NCBI GenBank assembly: GCA_045600025.1
Contig: JAZRXC010000008.1
Location: 1 to 54,047 of the forward strand
Length of the DNA stretch: 54,047 nt
DNA from: UBA3774 sp045600025
GTDB lineage: Bacteria; Bacillota; Clostridia; Lachnospirales; Lachnospiraceae
Direction of reading: 5' to 3'
Shown: piece after piece, positions 8,495 to 17,009 of the stretch
Layout: every line of letters begins with the position of its first letter
How positions within the stretch are numbered: position 1 is the first letter of the stretch
Notes under the pieces: model-generated
What the model saw: only the letters and a program-made list of their open reading frames with translations
Database searches by the model: none
What the model was told of the DNA's origin: nothing
Translations under genes and position numbers: made by a program

Positions 8495-8794
8495 TCACCA
8501 GAGGCAGATGATTGAAAATGCCGCAAATATTATGCAGCATATTGCAAGCACAGAATATATTGCCGCATAAAGCATAACTTTTTTCCCTGTTATATGGCCT
8601 GCGATTCGTCCGATGACTTCAGTTATCAGTGTAACTGCCGCGGCGATAAGCGGTACGGGTACAAAACGAATTCCATCTGCGGAAGAAATAATCAAGAGGA
8701 GCGCCACTAATGAAACAGCGGCAGCCCCTATTGTTATAATAAAGTATATCTTTTTAAATAATCCGGTCGAACTTCCGAATTTAATCTGTGCCAA
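8495..8794 (-). CDS. Small membrane protein of unknown function
   Basis: 99 residues with three hydrophobic segments (about 14-36, 43-63, 72-96). The start is TTG at 8794 with AAGGAAG 8 nt upstream, and it overlaps tadA by 14 nt. It lies 5 nt upstream of birA. I do not recognise a family. Confidence 0.65.
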   Translation of the reverse strand: MAQIKFGSSTGLFKKIYFIITIGAAAVSLVALLLIISSADGIRFVPVPLIAAAVTLITEVIGRIAGHITGKKVMLYAAIYSVLAICCIIFAAFSIICLW

Positions 8795-9269
8795 ATTCTT
8801 TTTCTTCCTTTACTCTTACTCGCAAATCTTTGAAAAAAGCCTTAAGCATTGCAGTGCATTCCTCTTCCAGAACTCCACGCGTAATCTGAACCTGATGGTT
8901 AAACTCCGGATTTTCAAGGATGTTAATAAGTGTTCCCGCACTGCCTGACTTCGGGCTTGGAGCTCCGATAACTACTCTGTCGATACGTGACTGCACCGCT
9001 GCGCCCGCGCACATCTGACAGGGCTCAAGTGTCACATACATAGTACATCCCTCAAGTCTCCAGTCACCGAGCTTTTTGCACGCCATATCTATTGCTATCA
9101 TCTCTGCATGCGCAAGTGTTGTCCCTTTAGTGTTACGCTTATTGTAACCGCGTCCGATAATCTTATCCTCGCATACTATAACGCAACCTATCGGTACTTC
9201 CAAAATATCTCCAGCGCGCCTGGCCTCGGCCAGTGCTTTTTTCATATAGTACTCATCACTTTTCGGCAT
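8781..9269 (-). CDS. tadA: tRNA(Arg) adenosine-34 deaminase
   Basis: 162 residues. It makes inosine-34 in tRNA-Arg(ACG). The zinc/catalytic signature is complete: His54 and Glu56 in TTLAHAEMIA, and Cys84 and Cys87 in LEPCQMCAGA. It overlaps trpS by 14 nt and the next small membrane gene by 14 nt, which is typical of a tight operon. Confidence 0.95.
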   Translation of the reverse strand: MPKSDEYYMKKALAEARRAGDILEVPIGCVIVCEDKIIGRGYNKRNTKGTTLAHAEMIAIDMACKKLGDWRLEGCTMYVTLEPCQMCAGAAVQSRIDRVVIGAPSPKSGSAGTLINILENPEFNHQVQITRGVLEEECTAMLKAFFKDLRVRVKEEKEFGTD

Positions 9270-10344
9270 ATTTTTCTGTCTGCTCGGCTATGAGCTGCGC
9301 ATCCTCAAAGTAATTTATCTTCATCGCGTTCTTAACATCATTTAATGTAGCAGCCGCTTTCTTTTCTGCACATTCACTGCCGGTGCGAAGTATTTCATAT
9401 ACATCTCCTATACGCTGCTCATACTCATGTCTGCGGGCGCGTATCGGCTCAAGCTCAGCGTTCAAAACAGAAAGCAAATATTTCTTTACCTTTACGTCAC
9501 CAAGACCGCCGCGTTTATAATGCTCTTTCATTTCATCAAGGCAGGTATAATCCGGGCAGAACTCTGCAAAATACTCATCTTTATTGAAAGCATCCAGATA
9601 GGTGAATACGGTGTTGCCCTCTACCTTACCGGGATCAGTCACCTTAAGATGGTCAGGGTCGGTGAACATACCCATTACTTTCTGCTTAACCGTATCGGCA
9701 TCATCAGAAAGGTAAATGCAGTTGCCGAGAGATTTGCTCATCTTCGCCTTGCCATCGGTACCGGGCAGTCGCAGACAAGCGGCATTTTCAGGAAGCAGAA
9801 TTGAAGGCTCAACCAAAGTCTCACCGTAAATGGAATTGAACTTGCGAACGATTTCTCTCGTCTGCTCAATCATAGGTTCCTGATCTTCACCTGTCGGAAC
9901 AGTAGTTGCCTTAAACGCTGTAATATCCGCTGCCTGGCTGATAGGGTATGTGAAGAATCCTACGGGGATACTTGTTTCAAATTTTCTCATCTGAACTTCG
10001 GACTTAACAGTAGGATTGCGTTCAAGCCTGGATACTGTTACAAGATTCATGTAATAGAACGAAAGCTCTGTAAGCTCCGGAATTTGCGACTGAATTAAAA
10101 TTGTTGATTTGGAAGGGTCTATGCCGACAGAAAGATAATCAAGCGCAACCTCCAGTATATTCTGGCGAACTTTTTCGGGATTATCAAAATTATCCGTAAG
10201 TGCCTGAGCATCCGCAATCATTATGAAAATTTCATCAAATTTTCCGCTGTTCTGAAGTACTACACGATTGCGTAATGATCCTACATAATGGCCTACGTGA
10301 AGCTTTCCTGTCGGACGGTCGCCCGTTAATATTACTTTTGTCAT
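9256..10344 (-). CDS. trpS: Tryptophan-tRNA ligase
   Basis: 362 residues from ATG at 10344 with a strong AAGGAGGAGGT upstream; the longer in-frame reading to 10446 runs into rho and is not supported. Class I signatures are GKLHVGHYVG (HIGH) near residue 13 and AKMSKSLGN (KMSKS). It is somewhat longer than the E. coli enzyme. It follows rho by 13 nt. There is no T-box leader directly in front, so expression probably follows rho. Confidence 0.95.
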   Translation of the reverse strand: MTKVILTGDRPTGKLHVGHYVGSLRNRVVLQNSGKFDEIFIMIADAQALTDNFDNPEKVRQNILEVALDYLSVGIDPSKSTILIQSQIPELTELSFYYMNLVTVSRLERNPTVKSEVQMRKFETSIPVGFFTYPISQAADITAFKATTVPTGEDQEPMIEQTREIVRKFNSIYGETLVEPSILLPENAACLRLPGTDGKAKMSKSLGNCIYLSDDADTVKQKVMGMFTDPDHLKVTDPGKVEGNTVFTYLDAFNKDEYFAEFCPDYTCLDEMKEHYKRGGLGDVKVKKYLLSVLNAELEPIRARRHEYEQRIGDVYEILRTGSECAEKKAAATLNDVKNAMKINYFEDAQLIAEQTEKYAEK

Positions 10345-10357
10345 ATTTACCTCCTCC

Positions 10358-11797
10358 TTACTGGAAGCGCATCTTCTGCGCAAATGCAAGGAATTCTCTA
10401 TTTGTTTTCGTATTTTCAAATAAATTGAACATTGCTTCTGTGGCATCTTCCGGTTTCATGTTGGAAAGATTCTTGCGAATGCGATCCATCGCATCGTACT
10501 CTTCAAGAGAAAGAAGCAGATCGTCCCTTCTTGTGCCGGATTTCAGTATATCAATTGCCGGGAATATTCTACGCTCTGACAGTTTTCTGTCCAGCACCAG
10601 TTCCATATTGCCGGTACCCTTGAATTCCTCAAATATTACATCGTCCATTCTGCTTCCTGTATCCACAAGAGCTGTTGCAAGAATAGTAAGGCTGCCTCCT
10701 TCACGAACATTTCTTGCCGCACCGAAAAACTTCTTGGGCATATAAAGTGCCGCAGGATCAAGTCCGCCTGACAGAGTCTTGCCGCTTGAATTTACCAATA
10801 AGTTATATGCACGACTAAGCCTTGTGATACTGTCAAGAAGGATCATAACATCCTTACCGTGTTCTACAAGGCGCTGAGCTCTTGCAAGTACCATCTCCGC
10901 TACTCTCTTATGATGCTCAGGGAGTTCATCAAATGTAGAATAAATTACCTCTACATTATCGCCTTCTATCGATTCTTTAATATCGGTTACTTCTTCCGGA
11001 CGTTCATCTATCAGTAAAATGATGAGTTGCATATCCGGGTGATTTGTAGTTACCGATGTAGCTATGTCTTTAAGCAGTGTAGTCTTTCCTGCTTTGGGCG
11101 GTGATACTATCATACCACGCTGTCCCATACCGATAGGCGCCATAACATCCGTAACACGCATCGCACGGCTTCCGCCCTGTCTTTCAAGGTGAATTCTTCT
11201 GTTAGGGAATATGGGAGTAAGATTCTCAAAACTGGTGCGCTTTATCGCAACTTCTGGTGATTCGTCATTTACTGAAGTTACATAAAGCAATGCCGCAAAT
11301 TTTTCCTGTCCGGTTTTAATACGGATGGAACCTTTTATAATATCACCGGTTTTAAGATTGAAACGGCGTATCTGTGAAGGTGAAACATATACATCATTGT
11401 CGCCGGACAAATAATTGGCGCTTCTGATAAATCCGAATCCATCAGGCATTATCTCGAGAATACCATATGCCGGAACTCCGGAATCCAATGCTGCCATATC
11501 CTCCGCAGCAGTATTTGCCTCATCAATTCCTGTTGCTTCTTTATCTGCTGCCGGAGCCTCAGATACGCTGTCGGTCTTAGAGGATTTTTTCTTTTCGATT
11601 TTCTGAACCTTGACAATTTTTTTAGGTGATGCAACCGGCTTATCTGAAGGTGCGGCATTTTCTACCCCTTCGGGATTGAGTTTTTTCATAACCATATCGT
11701 AAACTTCCGGTTTCTTCATTTTTTCATAGCCTGAAAGTCCGAGAGATTTTGCAACTTCTCTCAGGTTTGCAACAGACATTTTGCTTAAATCCTGCAT
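10358..11797 (-). CDS. rho: Transcription termination factor Rho
   Basis: 479 residues. An N-terminal Rho_N helical domain (about 1-40) is followed by a Lys/Ala/Glu-rich low-complexity insert (about 45-105) and the S1-like RNA-binding fold (about 110-185, GILEIMPDGFGFIRS). The RecA-like ATPase has Walker A PPKAGKTTLL, LLIDERPEEVTD and the Q/R-loop region SGGLDPAALYMPKKFFGAAR. RBS AAGGAGCATAT precedes ATG. It is first gene of the rho-trpS-tadA-birA-dus unit. Confidence 0.97.
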   Translation of the reverse strand: MQDLSKMSVANLREVAKSLGLSGYEKMKKPEVYDMVMKKLNPEGVENAAPSDKPVASPKKIVKVQKIEKKKSSKTDSVSEAPAADKEATGIDEANTAAEDMAALDSGVPAYGILEIMPDGFGFIRSANYLSGDNDVYVSPSQIRRFNLKTGDIIKGSIRIKTGQEKFAALLYVTSVNDESPEVAIKRTSFENLTPIFPNRRIHLERQGGSRAMRVTDVMAPIGMGQRGMIVSPPKAGKTTLLKDIATSVTTNHPDMQLIILLIDERPEEVTDIKESIEGDNVEVIYSTFDELPEHHKRVAEMVLARAQRLVEHGKDVMILLDSITRLSRAYNLLVNSSGKTLSGGLDPAALYMPKKFFGAARNVREGGSLTILATALVDTGSRMDDVIFEEFKGTGNMELVLDRKLSERRIFPAIDILKSGTRRDDLLLSLEEYDAMDRIRKNLSNMKPEDATEAMFNLFENTKTNREFLAFAQKMRFQ

Positions 11798-11824
11798 ATA
11801 TGCTCCTTCAAATTTTAAAAGTGA

Positions 11825-11846
11825 AAACCTGCCGAACCGGCAGATA
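11825..11846 (-). promoter_or_regulatory. Small hairpin in the rho leader
   Basis: CTGCCGGTTCGGCAG folds as a 5-6 bp hairpin and is followed by GGTTTTC, about 30 nt before the rho start codon. It could pause or attenuate transcription. rho is autoregulated in other bacteria, but nothing here shows it directly. Confidence 0.35.
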
Positions 11847-11912
11847 ATGAAAAATGACTTTCGCTACGTCTAATTATATACATTCTATTAGAAAAAACAA
11901 CTGAAATTTTAC

Positions 11913-11941
11913 TTGCAAATAAAGCACTTTATTGGTATATT
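11913..11941 (+). promoter_or_regulatory. Sigma-A promoter of the DUF4364 gene
   Basis: TTGCAA (11913-11918), a 17-nt spacer and TATATT (11936-11941). The predicted start of transcription leaves only a short leader before the ATG at 11975. Confidence 0.55.
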
Positions 11942-11974
11942 TATATTCCCTGCGATGTGGGCAGGATGTGAGTT

Positions 11975-12490
11975 ATGGTTCCGCTTACTTTATACAAATT
12001 GATGATACTGTATCTTCTTCGGGCAGTGCGCTATCCTCTGACACGTGCACAGCTTTCTGATTTTATGCTCGAAAAAGAATACTGCACATATTTCACTTTT
12101 CAGCAGGCAATTGATGAGCTTTTGAGTTCTCATTTGATGAAAGACAATACCGTGCGCAATTTTACGCGTTATGAGATTACGCACGAGGGTGAAGATGCTT
12201 TGGGATATTTTGCCGCATCTCTTCCCGAAGACATTCGTAAAGACATGGATGCTTTTCTTGATGAGAATAAAATCCGTCTTCGCGAAGAAGTCGGCGTAGT
12301 TGCCGAATATCAAGAAACTTCCGACGGAGAATACGAGGTTCTCATGGAAATCCGTGAGCAGCGCGGCGCCCTTATGAAGCTGTCTCTCACTGTTCCAACT
12401 GAAGAGCAGGCAGAAGTCATTACTTCAAACTGGAGTAAATGTGACCAAGAAGTATATGCAAATGTTATGAAACTTCTTATGCATGATTAA
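11975..12490 (+). CDS. DUF4364 family protein, probable transcription regulator
   Basis: 171 residues. The N-terminal ~75 residues look like a winged helix (LTLYKLMILYLLRAVRYPLT ... YFTFQQAIDELLSSHLM ... YEITHEGEDAL), and the C-terminal half is an alpha/beta domain. DUF4364 proteins are short clostridial proteins predicted to be DNA-binding; targets are unknown. It is one of the few plus-strand genes, divergent from rho. AGGATGTGAGTT precedes ATG. Confidence 0.8.
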   Translation: MVPLTLYKLMILYLLRAVRYPLTRAQLSDFMLEKEYCTYFTFQQAIDELLSSHLMKDNTVRNFTRYEITHEGEDALGYFAASLPEDIRKDMDAFLDENKIRLREEVGVVAEYQETSDGEYEVLMEIREQRGALMKLSLTVPTEEQAEVITSNWSKCDQEVYANVMKLLMHD

Positions 12491-12503
12491 ACATAAGCAT
12501 AAT

Positions 12504-12535
12504 AAAAGGAGGATCCCAAGGGTCCTCCTTTTTTT
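12504..12535. terminator. Bidirectional terminator between DUF4364 gene and rpsR
   Basis: AAAAGGAGGATCC and GGTCCTCCTTTT form a strong hairpin, with seven T downstream on the plus strand and a TTTTATTAT run on the minus strand. It serves both convergent genes. Confidence 0.9.
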
Positions 12536-12553
12536 CTACTGTCATTAAGACAA

Positions 12554-12820
12554 TCAGTCTACCTGGTAAGGTAAAAGAGCGATGTGTCTTGCGCGCTTTA
12601 CGGCCAGGGTGATGTCTCTCTGGTGCATGCAGCAGGTACCTGTTACACGACGAGGAAGAATCTTTCCTCTCTCAGATACGTACTTCTTTAAAGTTGCGAT
12701 ATCTTTGTAATCAACAGGCTGCTTATTCTCTCCGCAGAAAGCACAAACCTTCTTCTTTCTGTGGAAACCACCATTATGCTTACGCATAGGGGCATCAGCT
12801 GAATCTTTATTAAAAGCCAT
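12554..12820 (-). CDS. rpsR: 30S ribosomal protein S18
   Basis: 88 residues with the S18 core DYKDIATLKKYVSERGKILP and RRVTGTCCMHQRDITLAVKR. The N-terminus carries a CxxC pair (CAFCGEN) of the kind found in zinc-containing S18 forms. It binds with S6 in the central domain of 16S rRNA. It is the last gene of the conserved rpsF-ssb-rpsR operon. Confidence 0.97.
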   Translation of the reverse strand: MAFNKDSADAPMRKHNGGFHRKKKVCAFCGENKQPVDYKDIATLKKYVSERGKILPRRVTGTCCMHQRDITLAVKRARHIALLPYQVD

Positions 12821-12846
12821 GATCTAACCTCCTGAAATTGTCTGCC

Positions 12847-13296
12847 TTAGTTGAATGGCAGCTCACTGTCATCAACTCCGTCGGGAATGTTCATAAAACC
12901 ATCTGCGGCCGGAGTAACGGGAGCTTCTTGCGTCGGGCCGGCTGCAGGCTGTGCCGTATCAGTGCGGCCTGCTCCTTTGCTTTCTGCAAATTCAAGCTCT
13001 TCAGCAATAATTTGTACGGAGTAAACTTTTTGTCCGTCTTTACCGGTGTAGTTATCATTCTGAATACGTCCGGTTAAAAGGACCTTTGTACCTTGCTTCA
13101 GGAAACGATCTGCAAACTCGCCGAGCTTGCCAAATGCGGTGCAGTTGAAGAAATCTGTATCATTGCCTTCACCCTGACGGCGGAAACGGCGATCAACAGC
13201 CAGTGAAAATCTGGCAATGGCCGTCTGTCCATCAGCTCCGCCATATCGAACTTCCGGATCTCTGGTAAGTCTACCCATAAGAATAACTTTGTTCAT
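12847..13296 (-). CDS. ssb: Single-stranded DNA-binding protein
   Basis: 149 residues: an OB fold from MNKVILMGRLTRDPEVRY to about residue 105, a Gly/Ala/Pro/Thr linker and an acidic tip DDSELPFN. The tip ends in PFN rather than the usual PF, so the exposed final Pro-Phe used to bind partner proteins is followed by one extra residue. It lies between S6 and S18, the standard order. Confidence 0.96.
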   Translation of the reverse strand: MNKVILMGRLTRDPEVRYGGADGQTAIARFSLAVDRRFRRQGEGNDTDFFNCTAFGKLGEFADRFLKQGTKVLLTGRIQNDNYTGKDGQKVYSVQIIAEELEFAESKGAGRTDTAQPAAGPTQEAPVTPAADGFMNIPDGVDDSELPFN

Positions 13297-13311
13297 AGGA
13301 TACCTCTCTTT

Positions 13312-13602
13312 TTAAGCTTCGTCTGTTTTTACGCACAGATAACGAATAACAGGCTCCATAATGCGGACTGATTCCTCAAGCTGACCGGGAACAGTTGCTT
13401 CTGACTCAAAGTGAATGAAGTAGTAATATGCTTCACTCATGCCCTGAATGTCATATGCAAGCTTCTTGAGTCCCCACTCATCAGTTTCGCCAAGAGTGCC
13501 GCCGAAACGAGTAATGTAGTCCTGAACTTTCTGCAGGGCCTGCGCACGCTCTTCGTCTTCAATCTTGGAACTGAGGACAAGTGTAAATTCGTACTTGTTC
13601 AT
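13312..13602 (-). CDS. rpsF: 30S ribosomal protein S6
   Basis: 96 residues from ATG at 13602, chosen because CAAGGAGGT precedes it; the longer in-frame extension to 13704 has no site and crosses the promoter. The protein has the S6 start MNKYEFTLVLSSKI and the conserved WGLKKLAYDIQGMSEAYYY. It is first gene of the operon and probably autoregulated through the leader at 13611-13650. Confidence 0.96.
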   Translation of the reverse strand: MNKYEFTLVLSSKIEDEERAQALQKVQDYITRFGGTLGETDEWGLKKLAYDIQGMSEAYYYFIHFESEATVPGQLEESVRIMEPVIRYLCVKTDEA

Positions 13603-13610
13603 ATTTTTTA

Positions 13611-13650
13611 CCTCCTTGTGGTCTCTGGCCCGGATGCTGTCCGAGCAAGG
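13611..13650 (-). promoter_or_regulatory. Candidate S6:S18 leader element
   Basis: On the minus strand an outer CCTTG pairs with CAAGG of the ribosome binding site, enclosing a CGGA/TCCG hairpin and unpaired CC-rich bases. Such a fold would hide the AAGGAGG of rpsF. A conserved S6:S18-binding leader is known for rpsF operons in many bacteria; membership here is judged by eye. Confidence 0.45.
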
Positions 13651-13675
13651 AAATAGTGATACGTCACGGAAAATA

Positions 13676-13704
13676 AATATATCATACCATTTGTCACAGT
13701 GCAA
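13676..13704 (-). promoter_or_regulatory. Sigma-A promoter of rpsF-ssb-rpsR
   Basis: TTGCAC (13699-13704), a 17-nt spacer and TATATT (13676-13681) with an extended TG. It is placed ~75 nt before rpsF, leaving room for the leader. Confidence 0.7.
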
Positions 13705-13720
13705 GAATTTTTTTCATTAT

Positions 13721-13748
13721 TTGCGATTTAAAAAAATTGTATTATAAT
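13721..13748 (+). promoter_or_regulatory. Sigma-A promoter of the phosphoribosyltransferase gene
   Basis: TTGCGA (13721-13726), a 16-nt spacer and a perfect TATAAT (13743-13748), with TATAAGGAGATGAAAT before the ATG. It is divergent from the rpsF promoter. Confidence 0.65.
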
Positions 13749-13777
13749 AGTGATATCAACTTATAAGGAGATGAAAT

Positions 13778-14344
13778 ATGGCAAGAAAAACTTACACTAT
13801 AGAAGTTGCAGGATTAAAGCGTGATCTTCCGCTCTGCCCTTTAAATGACGACATGATGATTGCCGCATTTGTTTTATTTGGTGATGTTGAACTGACCAAG
13901 GCATGTGCCCGCGATCTCATTAAAATCGTTCCCGACTTTGATTACATGATTACTCCGGAAGCTAAAAGTATTCCTCTTGCACATGAGATGGCTGCTCAGA
14001 TGGGACGCAATGATTATTTCTTAGTTCGTAAGCAGAAGAAGGCTTACATGGATGGCGTATTTGAAGTAGATGATAAGTCCATTACCACAGAAGGTATTCA
14101 GAAGCTTTACATGGACGGTGCTGATGCGCGTAAGATGAAAGGTAAGAGAATGCTTCTGCTTGATGACGTTATATCCACCGGTGGTTCAATAGGTGCGGTT
14201 GAGAACCTTGTTAAGCAGGCAGGCGGTATCGTAGTAGCAAAAGTTGCGGTTCTTGCAGAAGGAGAGGCAACTAAGCGCGATGACATCAAGTTCCTTGCTC
14301 CTCTCCCGCTTTTTGATAAGGACGGAAATCCTCTTCCGATGTAA
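13778..14344 (+). CDS. Adenine/xanthine-type phosphoribosyltransferase
   Basis: 188 residues. The PRPP-binding loop LLLDDVISTGGS (about residues 126-137) is intact, and the APRT-like pattern ITPEAKSIPLAHEMA is present. Enzymes of this kind salvage a free purine base to its nucleotide. The base preference cannot be read from the sequence, since the family includes adenine and xanthine enzymes. It is monocistronic, with its own promoter and terminator. Confidence 0.85.
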   Translation: MARKTYTIEVAGLKRDLPLCPLNDDMMIAAFVLFGDVELTKACARDLIKIVPDFDYMITPEAKSIPLAHEMAAQMGRNDYFLVRKQKKAYMDGVFEVDDKSITTEGIQKLYMDGADARKMKGKRMLLLDDVISTGGSIGAVENLVKQAGGIVVAKVAVLAEGEATKRDDIKFLAPLPLFDKDGNPLPM

Positions 14345-14362
14345 TATCACTGAATAAAATAT

Positions 14363-14393
14363 AAGAACCGGCCGTGAAGTGAGGCCGGTTCTT
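14363..14393. terminator. Bidirectional terminator between phosphoribosyltransferase gene and rpoD
   Basis: Perfect 11-bp arms AAGAACCGGCC and GGCCGGTTCTT, with CTTTTTAAT downstream on plus and a T-rich stretch downstream on minus. Confidence 0.9.
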
Positions 14394-14401
14394 TTTAATG
14401 C

Positions 14402-15862
14402 TTAATTGTTTAAGAAATCTTGAATCTTTCTGCTTCTGATTGGATTCTTAAGTTTCCTCAGAGCTTTTGCTTCTATCTGACGTATACGCTCACGGGTTAC
14501 GTCAAATTCACGCCCTACTTCTTCGAGTGTACGAGGATGTCCGTCGCGCAGACCGAAGCGAAGAATAATCACCTCACGTTCTCTGTCTTTGAGGTCCATA
14601 AGAAGATTTTCAATCTGCTCTTTGAGCATAACATTTTCGACATTGCCCTCAGGTGTAACTGCATGCTCATCTGCTACAAAATCGCCAAGGTTGGAATCGT
14701 CTTCTTCTCCGATAGGTGTCTCAAGTGATGCAGGCTCACGTGCTATCTGCATTATCTCCATAACCTTGTCTTCAGACATCTCAAGAGCTTCTGCAAGTTC
14801 CTTGGTAGAGGGCTCATATCCGAGCTCAAGCGTCAACTTACGCTGCATCTTTGAAAGCTTGTTGATTGTTTCAACCATATGAACAGGTACACGGATAGTA
14901 CGAGCCTGATCGGCAAGTGCTCTGGTTACAGACTGACGAATCCACCATGTAGCATAAGTACTGAGCTTATAACCCTTTTCAAAATCAAATTTTTCAACGC
15001 CCTTAATAAGTCCCAGGTTTCCTTCCTGAACCAAATCAAGGAAGCTCATACCTCTTCCCGTATAGCGCTTGGCAATACTGACAACAAGACGAAGGTTTGC
15101 GGAAATAAGTTTTTCCTTAGCTTCTTCGTCGCCTTCGGCTTTTCTCTTGGCAAGCTCTGCCTCTTCTTCTGCAGAAAGGAGCGGAACCATACCGATCTCC
15201 TTCAAATACATACGTACGGGATCATCGGTGCCGACACCTTCAACATCCGAGAAGTCTATGGCATTTAAATCAGTCTCTTCTTCAGTCTCGTCGAGCTCGA
15301 TATCGTCATCATCAATATCATCTTCGAAGACCAAATCAATAAGCTCGCTATCTGTATCTCCCGGAAAATCGATGTCAATATCTACATCGCCTTCATCATC
15401 ATTTGCGTCATCGGGTTCAACAGGGTCTTTAGGCTCATCATCAATGAAATCGTCAATGTCGATTTCTTTTTCAGCTTTCTTATTTGATTTTTTAGGTGCT
15501 TTCGCAGACTTTGCCTTCTCGGATTTTGCCTTTTCAGGCTTAGTCTCCACAGTCTCAGTCTCCGCGGGCTTTTCCTTCACAGGTTTAGTTTTTTCAGTCT
15601 TAGTCTTCTCAGGCTTTGTTTCAGGTTCGGCCTTTTTCTTTGCCGGAGCTTTAGGAGCTTCGTTCTTTTCCTTTTTCGGCCTGTCCTTAGTAATTGTGAT
15701 GTCTTCGGCAATTAACGCATACTTGATATTATTCATTTCTTTATCAGTATACTCTAATCCTTCAAAGGCATTCAAAAACTGACTCTGCGTAATGCGTTTC
15801 TTCTGCGCATTTGCAAGTTCTCTTAAACCGCTTCTGATTTTGTTGTCTTGGCTGATATTCAA
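14402..15862 (-). CDS. rpoD: Primary RNA polymerase sigma factor
   Basis: 486 residues. A region-1.1-like start (about 10-58) is followed by an unusual charged insert: Lys/Glu/Pro/Thr-rich at 61-131 and strongly Asp/Glu-rich at 132-205. Region 1.2 begins at about 213 (DDPVRMYLKEIG). Regions 2 (SFLDLVQEGNLGLIKGVEKF, TYATWWIRQSV), 3 and 4 (REREVIILRFGL, TLEEVGREFDVTRERIRQIE) are canonical. The start is TTG with GTGAGGT 8 nt upstream. It lies 62 nt after leucine dehydrogenase; the promoter was not identified, and readthrough from that operon is possible. Confidence 0.96.
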   Translation of the reverse strand: MNISQDNKIRSGLRELANAQKKRITQSQFLNAFEGLEYTDKEMNNIKYALIAEDITITKDRPKKEKNEAPKAPAKKKAEPETKPEKTKTEKTKPVKEKPAETETVETKPEKAKSEKAKSAKAPKKSNKKAEKEIDIDDFIDDEPKDPVEPDDANDDEGDVDIDIDFPGDTDSELIDLVFEDDIDDDDIELDETEEETDLNAIDFSDVEGVGTDDPVRMYLKEIGMVPLLSAEEEAELAKRKAEGDEEAKEKLISANLRLVVSIAKRYTGRGMSFLDLVQEGNLGLIKGVEKFDFEKGYKLSTYATWWIRQSVTRALADQARTIRVPVHMVETINKLSKMQRKLTLELGYEPSTKELAEALEMSEDKVMEIMQIAREPASLETPIGEEDDSNLGDFVADEHAVTPEGNVENVMLKEQIENLLMDLKDREREVIILRFGLRDGHPRTLEEVGREFDVTRERIRQIEAKALRKLKNPIRSRKIQDFLNN

Positions 15863-15924
15863 ATTTAATTACCTCACGATTCTGATATCTGAATACACAC
15901 GGATTAATTAACTGCTCCGCACTA

Positions 15925-16971
15925 TTACTTCTTTCCGCCGTTTGCAATGATTTCTTCTGCCATCTTGGTAGCGATAATGCCTTCCGGAATTCCGGTTGAC
16001 TTTGATTCATCGAGAATGTTGTACACGGTATCATAAATCTTATGGACCTGATTAATTACATTTGCCTCGTCATATGTGGTAAATGCTTCCTGACCTGCGT
16101 TAATAACGCCGCCGGCATTGATAATGAAGTCGGGAGCATATGCTATGCCTCTGGCTTTAAGCATCTCGCCGCAGTTATCGTCAAGCAGCTGGTTGTTTGC
16201 AGCGCCTGCAACAGCCTTGCACTTAAGTTCGGGTATTGTCTGATAGTTCAGAGTTGCGCCGAGTGCACAAGGAGCGAGAATATCACACTCTGTTGAATAA
16301 ATTTCACCCTCGAGGGCCTCAACTGCTCCGAATTCCTTGACTGCTTTCTCTATATTTGCTCTGTTAGTATGAGTGGTAACAATAAGTTTAGCACCGGCCT
16401 TTGCCAGACGCTCTGCGAGATCCATACCTACTGAGCCGAGTCCTGCTACGGCAATCTTAAGTCCGTTTAAATCATCTGAACCGAAGAGGAACTTTGCAGT
16501 AGCTCTGATTCCGTCAAATACGCCAAGTGCGGTGAAGGGTGAAGGGCTACCGGATACGTTAGTTCTGCCGGTAACGTAAGGAGTCTTGCGCATAACCCAT
16601 TCCATATTCTCACAGTTGGTTCTTACATCCTCTGCAGTGATATAACGACCGCCGAGAGAATTTACACACTCTCCGTATGCTTCAAAGAGCGCTTCTGTCT
16701 TCTGATCGGGTCTTGCTATGATAATACCCTTAGCGCCGCCGAGCGGAAGTCCTGCACATGCGTTCTTGTAGCTCATGCCTCTTGACAGACGGAGAACATC
16801 AAAGAGCGCTTCTTCCTCTGTTTCATAAGGATTCAATCTGCATCCGCCCACTGCAGGTCCGAGCTTGGTGTTGTGGATGGCGATAATGCATTTAAGGCCA
16901 ACCTTTTCATTGTTAAAAAATGCCACTTCTTCATGACCGAATTCACGGATCATCTCAAGACTACTACTCAT
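15925..16971 (-). CDS. Leucine (branched-chain amino acid) dehydrogenase
   Basis: 348 residues, close to the usual leucine dehydrogenase length and much shorter than glutamate dehydrogenase. It deaminates Leu/Val/Ile to the 2-oxo acid with NAD. Catalytic lysines are at SYKNA (Lys69) and GLPLGGAKGII (Lys81); the Rossmann motif is VAGLGSVGMDLAERLAKAGA and a nicotinamide-side motif is AGAANNQL. It is last in the 2-oxoacid oxidation operon, 38 nt after the TIM-barrel-synthetase fusion. The context favours a fermentative role feeding the ferredoxin oxidoreductase. Confidence 0.9.
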   Translation of the reverse strand: MSSSLEMIREFGHEEVAFFNNEKVGLKCIIAIHNTKLGPAVGGCRLNPYETEEEALFDVLRLSRGMSYKNACAGLPLGGAKGIIIARPDQKTEALFEAYGECVNSLGGRYITAEDVRTNCENMEWVMRKTPYVTGRTNVSGSPSPFTALGVFDGIRATAKFLFGSDDLNGLKIAVAGLGSVGMDLAERLAKAGAKLIVTTHTNRANIEKAVKEFGAVEALEGEIYSTECDILAPCALGATLNYQTIPELKCKAVAGAANNQLLDDNCGEMLKARGIAYAPDFIINAGGVINAGQEAFTTYDEANVINQVHKIYDTVYNILDESKSTGIPEGIIATKMAEEIIANGGKK

Positions 16972-17009
16972 AACTTTCCTCCTTAGTAAATGTGCCGTTA
17001 CGGCAGGGA

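Noticed and set aside
10345..10446. N-terminal extension of TrpS
   Set aside because: It runs through the end of rho and the strong AAGGAGGAGGT of trpS; conserved TrpS sequence starts at the ATG at 10344.
15069..15782. Plus-strand Ser-rich open frame (237 codons)
   Set aside because: It is the antisense image of the acidic and Lys-rich tract of the sigma factor gene; the poly-Ser composition is a mirror of Asp/Glu codons.
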